This document shows, piece after piece, positions 25,061 to 35,929 of a stretch of 64,000 bases of DNA (the first letter of the stretch is position 1; each line of letters begins with the position of its first letter). The DNA is from Echinometra lucunter. Lineage: Eukaryota; Echinodermata; Echinoidea; Camarodonta; Echinometridae. The stretch is from NCBI GenBank assembly GCA_029962745.1, contig CM057153.1, positions 35,853,340-35,917,339 on the forward strand, written 5' to 3'. A program made the position numbers and the translations under genes. The notes beneath the pieces are model-generated. The model had not been told where the DNA came from. It did no database searches and saw only the letters and a list, made by a program, of their open reading frames with translations.

Positions 25061-26550
25061 TTCTTAAAATGTATTTTTAATTGATTTAGTCATCCTCCAA
25101 GTATAAAACATACAAAAAGGAAAAAGAATAGAAAAGTCATGCATTCTCACTCCTACTCACAGTCAAAGAACTTGAAAGTGGGGCAGTTTGACAGGAATTC
25201 AATGCTTTGGGAAAGTTTTCGTGTTGCCGCATTTTCTTTTTCAGTTTAGCATAGTCTGAAAGACAAAGACCTTTTTCTGAAACTTTCATGGAAAAGATTT
25301 CAGATTCAAGTCTCCTTCAACATTACTCTAATTTTATCAACTGTCACATAGGGTCTACACAATGTTACAAAGACTGTACAAAGTAAATTCAACATATAGA
25401 CCTTCCCTTTCATAACTTACACCATTATTTCTTATACTACATGTAGATTAGGACTTGATGAGTTTTACTCTGCCCTTTTTTTCATTGAAAAAAAACAACT
25501 AGAAAGTGCCATTTTTCACTCAAACAATCCTCAGATTTAGTCAGAATATATTTACAGGTCAGATGAAGACCTTAAAGTTGTGCTGTTAAACAATGCAGTT
25601 GATGAATTTCTGTGTAATTGTAGCCTTTGTAGGGGCATACACGTTTCACCAATTTGAGTCCTTTGATACATGACTGTACCATCTTGCACTCTGTTTGTCT
25701 GAACCTGGCAAAGCAGTAAAGAAATACCTGTAGAGGGCTGTCACATTACCTATGGCATTATGCGGAGCTGTTTACATATGATGTAGCTTGATACGTTCAT
25801 CACCCTCTGGACTCTATCCCCATAGAGGAGGGACATGCCAACATCGCAGCAGAGAAAATATAGATTTTAGGCACAGAGAGATGAAGAGAAAAGGGAGGAG
25901 AAAATAGTTTTGGGATGGAGAAAAAAGAGTGGGAACTTGGCGGTGCTTTTATTGTTCGGAATGCTGTGGAATGTGGATTTTGGGCTATTGTTAAGTTTTT
26001 GTGGAGAAGAGAAAAGCAAGGTGCTTGAAGCTCCTTGAGAAGAGAAATGCCTTAAAAAGTTTTTATTGATTGTGTGACTAGAGAGTGAGTTTAGTAGCAT
26101 CCACATCCATGATGATGTGGCCTTTATCCTGGTGGCAACATGGTCTTTATCCATTCTTTAGTCTCTTACTTCTCTATGTAGTCATATGTCTCTGGATACT
26201 GGTTGTCTCCTTCTCCTTTGTTTATCGAGTTTTTTTTTGTTGTATTTATATGTTTCATTAGGTCAACATTCAACAAAAACAAAGTATAAAAAAAAAATAA
26301 CAAATCAAAAACAATTACAATATTTACAAGTAATCATACAACCATTAGAAAAAAACAGAATAAACAAACACACCCCCCCCCAAAAAAAAAATTTCTTGAT
26401 ATCACCTTCACCATCATCACCATCATCGACGGCATGAAGTGGTAAAGCCCTACCACCGATCTCCGTTTCTGTGAAAGAAGCTCCACAATTAAAGAAGCTC
26501 TTCTCTGAATTACAAAGGCTCTCTTGTGAAAACAATACCACGATAACCAT
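25061..26550. other. non-coding stretch
   Basis: AT-rich sequence with purine-rich patches near 25870-26040 and A/C runs near 26280-26395. It lies downstream of the minus-strand gene at 26824-30201 and may include its 3' UTR. A reverse-strand AATAAA near 26058-26063 is a possible polyadenylation signal. Confidence 0.35.
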
Positions 26551-26631
26551 GGTAATTTGACCAAATTGCCATCAAATCATACAAAGTACCATTGAAATAC
26601 CGTGATTTGATGGTAATTTGGTCACATTACC
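26551..26631 (-). ncRNA. miRNA-like long hairpin
   Basis: The 29-base arms at 26551-26579 and 26603-26631 are inverted copies with 27 of 29 matches, joined by a 23-base loop. The total of 81 nt matches the size of an animal pre-miRNA. It lies about 190 bp past the stop codon of the minus-strand gene, so it would be in that gene's 3' UTR or 3' flank. The arms share the word GGTAATTTG in both halves, so a small foldback repeat is equally possible. Expression on either strand is unknown; I list minus to match the neighbouring gene. Confidence 0.35.
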
Positions 26632-26823
26632 ATCAAACTACCACAGGTACTAAGGTACTTTTTACAAGAGCTGACAATTACGAGTGAAACCAGAATCTCA
26701 AAGAGTATCATTGACTGAAGTGGTATCAGTAAGAACTCTACAGGAGAAAGTCCTAAGTTATATAACCCTTGCCTTACACAATTCTTTATAGATAATCTGT
26801 ACATCACAACAAGGGATTTAGCC

Positions 26824-27078
26824 CTATTCTCTTTGTTTATACTTTTTCTTGAAACCCTTTTGTAGAGGTACATCCCTATCCTCAAGCTCACCCATCTGAA
26901 TCTTCTTCCTTTCAAAAAGAAGCTTCTGATCAACGCTTCTTGTAGGTAGGCTCAGGATGTAGGAATAAGGAACAAAAGATGTTTTCTTTGAAGGATGGTC
27001 TTGGTTTGTGTTTAGAAAATGGAAGGTTTTTCTGCCTCCAGACAGGGCTTGTTTATAGGCATCTTCTTCAGAAATAAA
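26824..27078 (-). CDS. terminal exon of an unrecognised minus-strand gene
   Basis: After an acceptor (ACATTTAAACAG, AG at 27080-27079) there is an open frame of 84 codons starting FISEEDAYKQALSGG and ending GFKKKYKQRE, then TAG at 26826-26824. Composition is hydrophilic and basic at the C-terminus, with no signal peptide or membrane span, suggesting a cytoplasmic or cytoskeletal protein. Codon choice looks coding. The exon starts in phase 0, whereas the strongest donor of the upstream exon (27133) ends in phase 1, which would create an early stop. Either a different donor is used (for example AAT|GTACGC near 27163, phase 0) or the gene is frameshifted. The family is not recognised. Confidence 0.5.
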   Translation of the reverse strand, partial: FISEEDAYKQALSGGRKTFHFLNTNQDHPSKKTSFVPYSYILSLPTRSVDQKLLFERKKIQMGELEDRDVPLQKGFKKKYKQRE

Positions 27079-27132
27079 CTGTTTAAATGTAATAGGCAAT
27101 TACAAACAACTGGGTAAGGCTGAGCACTGTAC

Positions 27133-27270
27133 CTTTCTGAATAGAAGTGCAGTTTCTTTTCTTGCGTACATTGTAAATAGGAAATGGTGCAGCTCTAGAA
27201 ACGAATGCTTTTTTCAGATTAGGTCTAATAACAAAAGATGTCATAGTCAGACCCCCTCCAGTCAAATTAC
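27133..27270 (-). CDS. internal exon of the unrecognised minus-strand gene
   Basis: The acceptor CAACAGCTATACATTACAG ends at 27271. The exon then reads, after two bases that complete a split codon, NLTGGGLTMTSFVIRPNLKK and continues to RKKRNCTSIQK. The donor AAAG|GTACAG at 27133 leaves one base (phase 1). The opening phase matches the phase-1 end of the candidate exon at 30126 (T+GT gives Cys) or of its longer form at 30069 (G+GT gives Gly), which is good evidence that these belong together. A shorter form ending near 27163 would join in frame to the terminal exon. Confidence 0.5.
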
Positions 27271-27886
27271 CTGTAATGTATAGCTGTTGAGAATAGAAAG
27301 AATTCTTATGAGTTTTGTTACAGGATGGGTCCCAACTGTGAGCTCTTCTTAATAGCAGTACCTTTGGCTTAAAGACTTAACATAACTCCCCCTCTCCCCT
27401 GTCTACCTCCTCTCCCCCCCCCCCCCCCCCATATCATCATTAGATGGCTAATCTCACATACATAGATTCTTTTTATTGGACTGTGGTGTTTGTTATGGAT
27501 GTTTAGAAGAAAAAAAAATGAAGTTGCAGTGAAGTCAAGTGTACTTCAATTATGAATATGAGCTCTGATTAAAAGCCATTGTGCTGTAGGGTGTTTTTGT
27601 ATACAATATAAATCATTACTTTCATCTTATATCAAGTTTCTTGGTACTTTAATGTCATGGTTGGACATGGTTATCACAATAATTGCCTGTCACAACATGT
27701 TTCCATTACATAATTATGTGCATTGATTGATCTTTGGTCGTATTTGAATGGCAAATTTTTATATTCCCCAGGGACAAAAGTACTGCACCATTTGCAAAAG
27801 TTTGCTAAAGGTTATATGATGCATCATGCATTTATACACAAGGTATGTATCACCTGCTGAGAGACAGAAGGACGTTAATTGCATGT

Positions 27887-28370
27887 AGGGGTGCGTTCAT
27901 GCGATTTTTTTTAAAGCTAGAATCACAAACATGAATCACAAATCAAAACGCTGTTACAAAACACGGCTACTGCGAGAGAGTGTTCAAGTGATTTTTCATC
28001 AGTGCTGATTCTTGCTCATTTCAAGCCCATCCACTGCGCATCGTAGTGCGCATCGTACTGCTCATCGTACTGCGCATCATACTCTGCAGTTTCACCCAGG
28101 AAGTATAGGTCACTTTGGCATGAGCTTTCTGAATTTGTTTTGCCCCCGAACCAGAAACAGACCATGATAATGACGTCCTAGAATAATGATTGAGATTGTG
28201 TTCAATCGATTTTTAGCGACCGTGGTTCTGCAGAATCATGATTAAAAATGCACCTTTTTCAGTGTTTCATGTTTTCGTTTTGAAAGATGACTGAATGCAA
28301 CCGTGGTTTAAACTAAATGTCTTTGAAAACCATGAATCTAGGGTGAAAAATGGTTGCTTGAATGCAACCT
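27887..28370. mobile_element. MITE-like element with degenerate terminal inverted repeats
   Basis: The left end, AGGGGTGCGTTCATGCGATT, mirrors the right end, whose complement reads AGGTTGCATTCAAGCAACC. Words such as GTTCAA and TGAATGCAACC recur inside, near 27985, 28200 and 28293. There is no coding capacity. The ends have diverged, so the family and target site are unclear. Confidence 0.45.
28033..28080. repeat. 12-bp tandem repeat, four units
   Basis: Four units of ACTGCGCATCGT with single changes in copies 2, 3 and 4. It lies inside the MITE-like element at 27887-28370. A diverged fifth unit may follow. Confidence 0.85.
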
Positions 28371-30125
28371 AAAAGTATGGGAGTTAACATCTTTCTTGCA
28401 CTCACCAGAAAGTGATACTTTTGTTTTTGTGTTAATTTTTCTCATTTTAATGAATATTTTAGAAACGGTAATAATACTAATTGGGAGAAGATTGATCAAA
28501 ACCATGCATCCTCCCACACACTGTCCGCCCACAAACCATTTTTTTAATCATCAATCTTCAACGCATTCGACCACTGGGAAATGGAAAGGGCTCATTTCTG
28601 TAAATTGTGATGTATTAAAGGTACCCAATTATAAGGCAAAGTGTTCAGAAATAGCCCTAAGGGGTCTCAGTATATTTGGGTCATCATTTCTTCTTTTTTT
28701 TAATGTTGAAAGAACTGGACATCAGAGTTGAATATATCTTTAAATGTATTGCTCCCATGCAAGATCATGGTAATAGGTTAGCAATATTTGTAAGTGATCC
28801 CCCACTCTTCCAACTATAAAATTTTAGTGTGTATTAACAAATGTCCTATTTTAGATAATATCTTGAAAGAAAGAGAAGTATACATGTAGGTGTTGATATG
28901 AAAGTAAAATTTCCCTCATTGGTTCCACAATGGTAGTAAAACTACACAGGGAAGTTTCTTTCAAATTACTATAGAGATAAAGTTCATATTTTACTGTTTG
29001 CATAAATAGCAATACAAAATGGATTAGGATCATAGAGTGTGAATGCTACTTATCGTTCTGCTGTGCGGTTTAAATGGACTTTGAGACATCATTAGGTCCT
29101 CAGTAGAATTTTAGGAGTTCAAGTGTTGGCTTTGATAGGGGTTATGTTGGAGTTGACTTTTATCTTTGTACAAAGAGTACGTGAATGATAGTTTTATCAA
29201 GATTCGTGAGAAAGATGTTCAGTATATGAATGACAACATGACATTTGCTCTGGCGACAATTGCTCTGTGTTAATTTTGTTACTCTTACTGAATGTTATAT
29301 TTTAACCCTGGTGAATAACCCTGGACCAAACCATAATCCAAAGCCTAACCGAAAAATCCTGTTCCAAACCTGACCGTAACCGTGTATTTATCTTTGATGA
29401 CATAAACCCTAGAGAAATTATCATAGTAGCATATATCGAGTCATGAACAGTAGGCCTTGCACACTTGTATGATTTGTAGGAAAAAAAAAATTCCTATCCA
29501 GAGATTAGAAGAAACCCTCTATATTAATTTTTTACATTCCCATCTGCTTGACCTAACAGAAGTCAGGATACCAACCAAAAACTGGAGGAATAATAGCATT
29601 TCCTGTCAGTTTGAACGAAATATGCACAAAGTTATACTTGTACTTGTTCAGAGTTGAGAACTATGTGCCATCCAATCAGGTTTTTCTTGCCTCTATAGAT
29701 TTAGACTGCCTCTAACTACCCTGTGTAGTAAAAGCACATTATCAGGAGTTGGTAGCGTGGATGCACGGTAATTATATTGTTCATTACAGATCTTATTGAT
29801 TGACTTGTTAACACAATACGTATGCATTCACTGTATTAGTTATAATGAGTTGGATACAATACAGTGATTTTTTTTCTCTCACTTTTACTGATGTAGGTGT
29901 GAACACAACAGAATTATGTATATCAAACTTGGATCAGTGTCTTTCATTAATTAATTGATTCTATTTTTTTTCATGGGGGGGGGGGGGGGCTAGCAGGCAA
30001 GTTTTCTGGTAAAATCATAGCTTCATTATTCACGTAACCGTAATTTTCATCTTGCAGACATTTCTCACCTTTCTGTGACTGAATTGAAAAAAGACTTTTA
30101 AAAAAATACAATAATTTTGTCTTAC

Positions 30126-30201
30126 ACAGAGACAGTGATTCTGGTGACTTTGTGTAAAATGATTTGACGGATGTGAGCCGTCTAAAATGGTGGACTGTAT
30201 T
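30126..30201 (-). CDS. upstream exon of the unrecognised minus-strand gene
   Basis: An acceptor (TTTTATCTTCAATATACAG) ends at 30202, and the exon reads NTVHHFRRLTSVKSFYTKSP then ESLSL, with one base left over. The donor CTCTGT|GTAAGAC is close to consensus. An alternative donor further on (AGAAAG|GTGAGA, exon end 30069) keeps the same phase. Both forms join in frame to the exon at 27270. Upstream exons were not identified; a strong donor at 31386-31381 has an open frame behind it but ends in an incompatible phase. Confidence 0.4.
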
Positions 30202-30661
30202 CTGTATATTGAAGATAAAAAACAACATTCATTTTGTCTTAATTGTACTTCTTGATGGACACTGTGTTCTGTGATATCAAATTTGACAATAAGTCAAACC
30301 AATTCTGAATTTCAAGGCAAAGCAGGTGAGCTATATCAGTGGTAAAACAATATATGGTTCAACATTCATATTTGAGCAGATTATTTTGTTTGCAGCATTT
30401 TAAGGGTTGAATTTCTTGATACTTCACGATTCACCATGTAGTTCACTACACAATGCCTTGCAGCATTGCCCCTGCCAATGAATAGGTTATGTTTACATCT
30501 ATTCACATTTTATGATTCTAGCTTCTATGTTTTATGATTGCTATATACATACTGTATATATAATATTTGTTTTTCATATAAATTATCGAAATATATTTAC
30601 TTTTTTTTCTTTCAAACCCGGGAGGGTATATGTAATAGACTAAGACAAAGCACTTAATAGT

Positions 30662-30880
30662 TTGAAGTTGAAACTCGGTATTGTTTCACTTGCTCTTGTA
30701 ATGTCAACAAACATGGAAGTAGGGGTACCTTGTAGCACTTCCTTCATAGAGCAATTAATAGGTAAAGGGAGAACTTTGGGTGTTGACAGAGCACTTGAAA
30801 ATCAGAGATATGAAGTTTTTAATATGGCTCGTTGTAAACCATCTCCCGCCAAGGTTGGCAGCAGTGGTAGTGTCAAATAA
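30662..30880 (+). CDS. coding-like open frame, unrecognised
   Basis: Open from 30659 (preceded by a stop at 30641-30643) to TAA at 30878-30880. The second half (GRTLGVDRALENQRYEVFN, then MARCKPSPAKVGSSGSVK) has protein-like composition and G-rich first codon positions. No in-frame ATG initiates it at the left edge. A possible acceptor (CACTTAATAG) ends at 30660, so it would be a terminal exon entered in phase 2. No domain is recognised and no partner exon is known. Confidence 0.25.
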   Translation: MKLKLGIVSLALVMSTNMEVGVPCSTSFIEQLIGKGRTLGVDRALENQRYEVFNMARCKPSPAKVGSSGSVK

Positions 30881-31672
30881 AATGGGGATTCAAAGTGGGT
30901 TGAGGGATGGAAAGGGAGATAGGTTTATAGGTGTTGTCTGGGACATTTACTAGTATATGTTTTATAGAGGACTACCCTGGATGTTTTATTCGGGAGGGTT
31001 GGGGGGGAGGAATAGTCAAATATAATGCTATACACCAGAAAAACACATGAAAAGGGTAGTTTTGGGTCGTCCTGCAGTGTGACGCATTTAGGTTGCCAAG
31101 AAGGCAAAAAAAAATCAGGAATATCCCTTTCCCTATGTGGATTTTGTATGGTTTTGTATTATTTTTGCATACTTGTTTAGGGTATAATATGTTTGAGGAG
31201 ATTAAACTCATTTTGGGAGTAAATTGTTTGGAAGTGGCTGAAGAAAAAAAAAAAACTTTGACCATTAGATGAAACTCATTTAGGGTGGTTTTAGAAAACC
31301 TGTGGCCATGTCTGTGTACAATACATGAATGTATACTGACTGGCCCCCCCCCCCCCCCCAACACATCTTGCATACCAAAAACTTACCTATGTGTTACCCT
31401 TATTATGAATTGGGTAAAAATTATAGACAATGTGGTTCTCTCGTTAGTATCTAGAAGTTCATTAGTTCTAGCACGATGATACAGAAGATTACAACTGCTC
31501 AGAGATTTGTATCATTAGTTTAGCTAGATACAATGCTATGTTAATTGAATTAGAACGATTAGAAAGTTTTACATGATAAAAAGCTCTGTCATTTGTTCAA
31601 TACTATGTTTTCATTTTGTTCTATCAGCCCTCGGATTGTAGTCGTTGTAATGGGCTTATATGTGCTAGGAAA

Positions 31673-31982
31673 CAATGACTCCGTTCTCATTACGAGATTG
31701 GAAAGAGGATCTTGCTATTGTGGGGTGATCCATGGTGCACACCAGGGAGGTCCACTGGCACGCCACGGGTTCACACCTGCAGATGGCACAGTAAACTGCG
31801 AATTGGTTCACTCTGAATTGCACATCTCCCCTGGACCACCCCCCAGAGGTGGTCTGGTTTGGGATCGCTGTGGACCTCCCTGGATTGCTCCCAAACGACA
31901 TCGTGGTGTTCTCACCTTAGAGGTGGGGCGATCTAGCGCACACTGGATCACGCTATCCTTTGTAATGAGAACGGGGTCAGTG
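31673..31982. mobile_element. terminal-inverted-repeat element, 310 bp
   Basis: The ends are 21-bp inverted repeats with 19 matches; the core CCGTTCTCATTAC is perfect (31681-31693 and 31962-31974). Further perfect inverted pairs lie inside: CCAGGGAGGTCCAC (31742-31755) against 31870-31883, and GACCACC (31834-31840) against 31848-31854, so the whole element folds back. It is GC-rich and CpG-bearing compared with its surroundings. The long open frame across it is a by-product of the palindrome and encodes no transposase. No clear target-site duplication is visible. Confidence 0.75.
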
Positions 31983-33050
31983 GTACTACAATGTAAGTCT
32001 TAACAAACTAATGGTGTTGACAGGGTAATCTACAGTTTTGTCCCAGGGTCGACAGAGTGCCTCTTTCTAATCAATAAATGTTAATCTAATTAAGGCAATC
32101 CCTAGATAGGGTCAGTTATATGGGATTCTCTCTCTCCCTCTCTCTCTGTCAAGGGATTGATTAATTACAGAGTGGCATGAATAGACTGGAGTAAGTTTCT
32201 AGTATTTGTTCCTCTTGCAAGGTACAAATATATTCAGAGAACTGTCTGTTGTCTGATGTTGAAGGCATTTTTTCAATTTCTACCAATTTTCTTTGGGAAA
32301 TGAATCACATGATTTTGTCTGCTAATAGCTGTAAAGGCATGAACTGATATGATATAACAGAGTTAAGTCTTTAGCAGATACTCTTTGAAGGAAAGAAACC
32401 ATGCTCTTTTGTTTGATATTGAACGACCCTTGATATTTTGCCTCAGACTAGAAAGTCCATTCCATACACACTCTGGAAACCTGCAAATGAGCTTGCACTT
32501 TGGAAATGCTGCGCTGCCTTCGTTAACGTGCCAATCAGCAGTTAACACAGCATTTGGCTTTGTTTTTTGTGCATTCCTTATTCACGAATCTCAGTCAATC
32601 TCCGGTCATCGTCAGATGGTGTCTTGGTAAATGATGGGAAAGATGGGGTTCTCTCCTTGTGGAGAGGTTGGTATTTACTCGTATGAATTAAGCTCTAAAG
32701 TGGTTCTTGTTGTCATCTGTATGACAGGAAGAAATTGAAACAGTTGAATGAAAATGGGTTATTTTCATTTCCATGGTGAAGAAGGAAAGAGTAAAAACTC
32801 AACCACTGTAAAATCTCAAAGGACAGAACACAAATGGAACTGGAAACCAATATACAACTAACACTTCTACTAGGCTTTGATTTAGACTTAAGAATGCTAC
32901 GAAGTGGAATTTCAAATATTCTTTTTTTAATTTTTGCTGGTAGAGTACCATCATTTTAACACCAAAGCCTTTTGATACAATCTATACTGTTTGAAGATTT
33001 TGCCTCCTGGTGCAATTGTAGGAAATTAAACATCTATCTAGAAATAAGTG

Positions 33051-33197
33051 ATGGTTGAAGATGATGGTGATGGATATTGTTTGTATACGGTGATTAAAAA
33101 GCAGATAGAGGGCATGTCCAAGCCCTTTAACAGAAGAACCCAGGCTGTTGTGTCACGAGCAGACGAGATGTCCAGCTCCTCTATCATCCTTCTGTGA
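33051..33197 (+). CDS. coding-like short frame, unrecognised
   Basis: A 48-codon frame from ATG 33051 to TGA 33195-33197 reads MVEDDGDGYCLYTVIKKQIE, then GMSKPFNRRTQAVVSRADEM and a serine-rich end. The codon pattern looks coding. A weak acceptor (ATTAAAAAGCAG, ending at 33083) could make the second half a terminal exon. The minus strand is also open here (ISSARDTTAWVLLLKGLDM), so direction is uncertain. No family is recognised. Confidence 0.22.
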   Translation: MVEDDGDGYCLYTVIKKQIEGMSKPFNRRTQAVVSRADEMSSSSIILL

Positions 33198-33954
33198 TGC
33201 CATCCATCCTCTTGATGTTGCAACCTTGCATTACCATGGAAACTGGATAATGATTAACCTCTCTTATTTCTTCTCTAGTGGAAGAGGATGCAAGTAATGG
33301 TAGAAGTCCCCCAATACCAATTATTCTCTCCATCTTCTTGTTTAATCATTACCCTTCAACGAGATGATTTTCTCCTTGATAGAGTGCCAGGAAGGTTGTG
33401 GTGTTCAGTGGGTGCACCTTGGAGATGGTACATGTACTTTCAAACATCTTTAACCCATTTGTGACAGAGGGACCACATTGAGTGGTTTGGCCCAATAACT
33501 TTTGATGCAGAGCACTAAAAAAAGTACCTGATCATAAAGAGCAAAAATTCTATACATATTGTGCCCATTTAGGTTGTGTCAGTATTTGTCCCTTTTTGTT
33601 TTTTAAAAATTTGGAAGGAAAATAAGCACTAAAATCCTTAAATTGGCAACAATTGGAAAGCTCAAAATTTGTGCTTTTCCATCTAAATTGGCAACTTCAA
33701 GACTTTTCAACATACTTTCTGTCACTTATATTCATTTCAGATACATTGCTTCTTATATTAAAGAAAAAGATGTAGCAATAACAGTAAAATATTGACATTG
33801 CCCATTTGAAGAAGAAAAGCTGATCAAATAAAGCTTCTAATAATTCCTGTCATGAATTTGTTGAAGAGATTTGGCATGCTACAGGATGTTCTGACATATG
33901 CTGTAGCATTATTTAGTCAGGGCTTATTTCATCAAAGATGTACATGTATGGTAG

Positions 33955-34012
33955 GGTAAGGGATAGGGATAGGGTTAGGGTTAGGTTTTAGATCAGGTTT
34001 AGGTTTTGGTTT
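33955..34012. repeat. degenerate TTAGGG-like (interstitial telomere-type) repeat
   Basis: Runs such as GGGATAGGGATAGGGTTAGG followed by GTTAGG and GTTTAGG resemble the animal telomere unit TTAGGG with drift. Similar CCCTAA-type words occur near 14543-14560, 23516-23580 and 29303-29405, suggesting a dispersed repeat family rather than a true telomere. Confidence 0.55.
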
Positions 34013-34140
34013 AGACTTGTATATAGCTTTTGGTCCAGGGTTTATTTGGTTAGTGCAGGATATTGCAGGCAGCGCAATCGTTGTCAGAAACTGCATCATA
34101 TAACTGTGTTAATAGAATTAGTAGAGATTAAGGTGTGTGG

Positions 34141-34158
34141 GAGAGGGGGGGGGGGGGT
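34141..34158. repeat. poly(G) run
   Basis: A run of G residues in GAGAGGGGGGG..TGGAGG. Comparable poly(C/G) tracts occur at about 8527, 15711, 25028, 27414, 29976, 31342, 37099, 45010, 45477, 61223 and 63807. Confidence 0.9.
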
Positions 34159-34411
34159 GGAGGTAGAGGATGGGGTAACTAGGAGCTGCAGACTACAGCA
34201 TAAACATTATTTACATCATCACTCAATATCACACATGTACATAGTTCCTTGACTAATGGTTCATCTATGTTGCCTCAGTAGACCAATTATAACCCTAACT
34301 TGTCTCACTTGATTTGTTTCATTATGATGTTTCTTTATAAGATATATTTTTTTTACTAGTGTGTGTATGTGTACACCCCTTCAGCTATACAGCATTCCTT
34401 TATACGTTTTT

Positions 34412-35230
34412 ATGCCTCCGCCCACTGTAGGTGGTTGCCGGAGGCATTATGTTTTCGGGTCGTCCGTCCGTCCGTCCATCCCGTTTCGTTCTCACAATAA
34501 CTAAAGAACCGTTTGACGGATCAACTTCAAACTTGGCTCGTGTATGCATATGGGAGGGACAATGATCTGATTAGATTTTGCAGTGTCAAGGTCAAAGGTC
34601 AAGGTCATAGAGGTAATAATACACATAGAAATGGCTCGTTCTCATGATAACTTAAGAACATTTGATAGATTGGCTTCAAACTTGGCTCATGTATGCACAT
34701 GGAAGGGACAATGATCTGATTAGATTTTGGGGTCACAAGATCAAAGGTCAAAGGTCATAGAGGTCATTATGTACATAGAAATGGTTCGTTTTCACCATAA
34801 CTCAACAACCATTTGACCGATCAACCTCAAACTTAGCACATGTATGCATATGGGAGGGACAATGATCTGATTAGATTTTGGGGTCTCAAGGTCAAAGGTC
34901 AAAGGTCATAGAGGTCATTATGTACATAGAAATGGTTCGTTCTCGTGATAACTCAACAACCATTTGATGGATCAACTTCAAACTTGATTCATGTGTGCAT
35001 ATGGGAAGGACAATGATCTAATTGGATTTTGGGGTCTCAAGGTCAAAGGTCATAGAGATCATTATATACATGAAAATTGCTTGTTCTTGCGATAACTTAA
35101 CAACTCTGTGACAGTTCATCTCCAAACTTGGCTCATGTATGCATATGGAAGTCTTTTAATTGTCTCATTAGATTTGGGGGTCACAAGGTCAAAGATGTCA
35201 TTTTATACATGAAAATTTTAAAAAAATCAA
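34412..35230. repeat. ~150-bp tandem repeat with hairpin head and GTCC run
   Basis: A head, ATGCCTCCG..CGGAGGCAT (34412-34420 and 34439-34447, exact inverted copies), is followed by (GTCC)n at about 34460-34478 and then five units of ~150 bp. Each unit carries words such as ATGATCTGATTAGATTTTG; this word lies at 34562, 34711, 34862, 35013 and, degraded, ~35155. Units close with GGTCAAAGGTCATAGAGGT. The last units decay. I recognise this head-plus-GTCC style as a dispersed repeat of marine invertebrates. No coding potential. Confidence 0.8.
34589..35052 (+). promoter_or_regulatory. repeated DR1 nuclear-receptor half-site pairs
   Basis: AGGTCAAAGGTCA, the canonical DR1 element bound by RXR heterodimers and HNF4, occurs at 34589-34601, 34745-34757, 34889-34901 (overlapping a second at 34896-34908) and 35040-35052, once or twice per ~150-bp unit. 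The motif is part of the repeat itself, so binding is a possibility created by the repeat, not proof of an enhancer. Confidence 0.35.
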
Positions 35231-35330
35231 CATAAATGTGCCATATATTTCCGATCTGGCAATTGCGGATGCATAAATTTCAACCGCGCACGATCGAGGA
35301 TTCATCCAGTTTTATGCAACTTTCACATAG

Positions 35331-35427
35331 CCTGAATAGGCTGTCAGGACAAGATAAAAATCTTGTCAGTGATTTATTGCCACTTGTCAAAAGAAATATA
35401 TCTTGGGATGTGGAGAAGTTGTTTTGA
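35331..35427 (+). CDS. possible terminal exon, unrecognised
   Basis: Directly after the tandem repeat, an acceptor (GCAACTTTCACATAG) ends at 35330 and is followed by a frame reading LNRLSGQDKNLVSDLLPLVK then RNISWDVEKLF and a TGA. The composition is protein-like but short. No family or linked exon is known. Confidence 0.2.
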
Positions 35428-35929
35428 TACTCAGAAGGAAATATATCACTTGATTAGAGTGAGTTCCATAAATACAATTTACACAGGTATTGCATAATTA
35501 CTCAGGTTCATTGTTTTTTGGAGCATAGGTGAGTTATCTCTGATTTCTGTAAATTAAATAAATTTATATCCATATTCTATTTATTTAGATGATAATAATT
35601 ATATTTAGAAAATTGTAAATACATTTTTGTAAAGACTCTAAAATATATAAAGAAAAATAGAGAAAAGGAACACATTAAAGAATGGTTAGATTTGATTTAT
35701 TTCTACATCATCAAAACATGTAAGTGTACATAGAATGGAAAATGCAAGTTGTCCTGATTTAACTGAAGATATCATTTTTTCACAACAAATATCAATTATT
35801 CATGTTGAAGTATTTTTTATATTTTTATTAATGCATGACATCACACCGCCCATACACCTACACCAGTGCCATTTCCCTTTGCCCATCTTACCCATAAGAA
35901 AGCACCCCCAACCCGTGATTGCAGGCCAA

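Larger units (their letters stand above)
27271..30125 (-). other. probable intron of the minus-strand gene
   Basis: It is bounded by the GTAAGA donor at 30125-30121 and the acceptor at 27272-27271. It contains a poly(C) run (~27414-27430), an inverted-repeat-like element (27887-28370), a 12-bp tandem repeat (28033-28080), AACCCTGG/AACCCTA-type sequence at 29300-29410 and a poly(G) run (~29976-29990). No extra exon was found in it. Confidence 0.4.

Noticed and set aside
31387..31470. Extra exon before the minus-strand exon at 30201 (strong GTAAGT donor at 31386-31381)
   Set aside because: Its open frame ends in phase 2 while the next exon starts in phase 0, so it cannot be joined without a frameshift.
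31593..32003. 136-codon plus-strand frame
   Set aside because: It spans a foldback element whose palindrome keeps both strands open; no domain.
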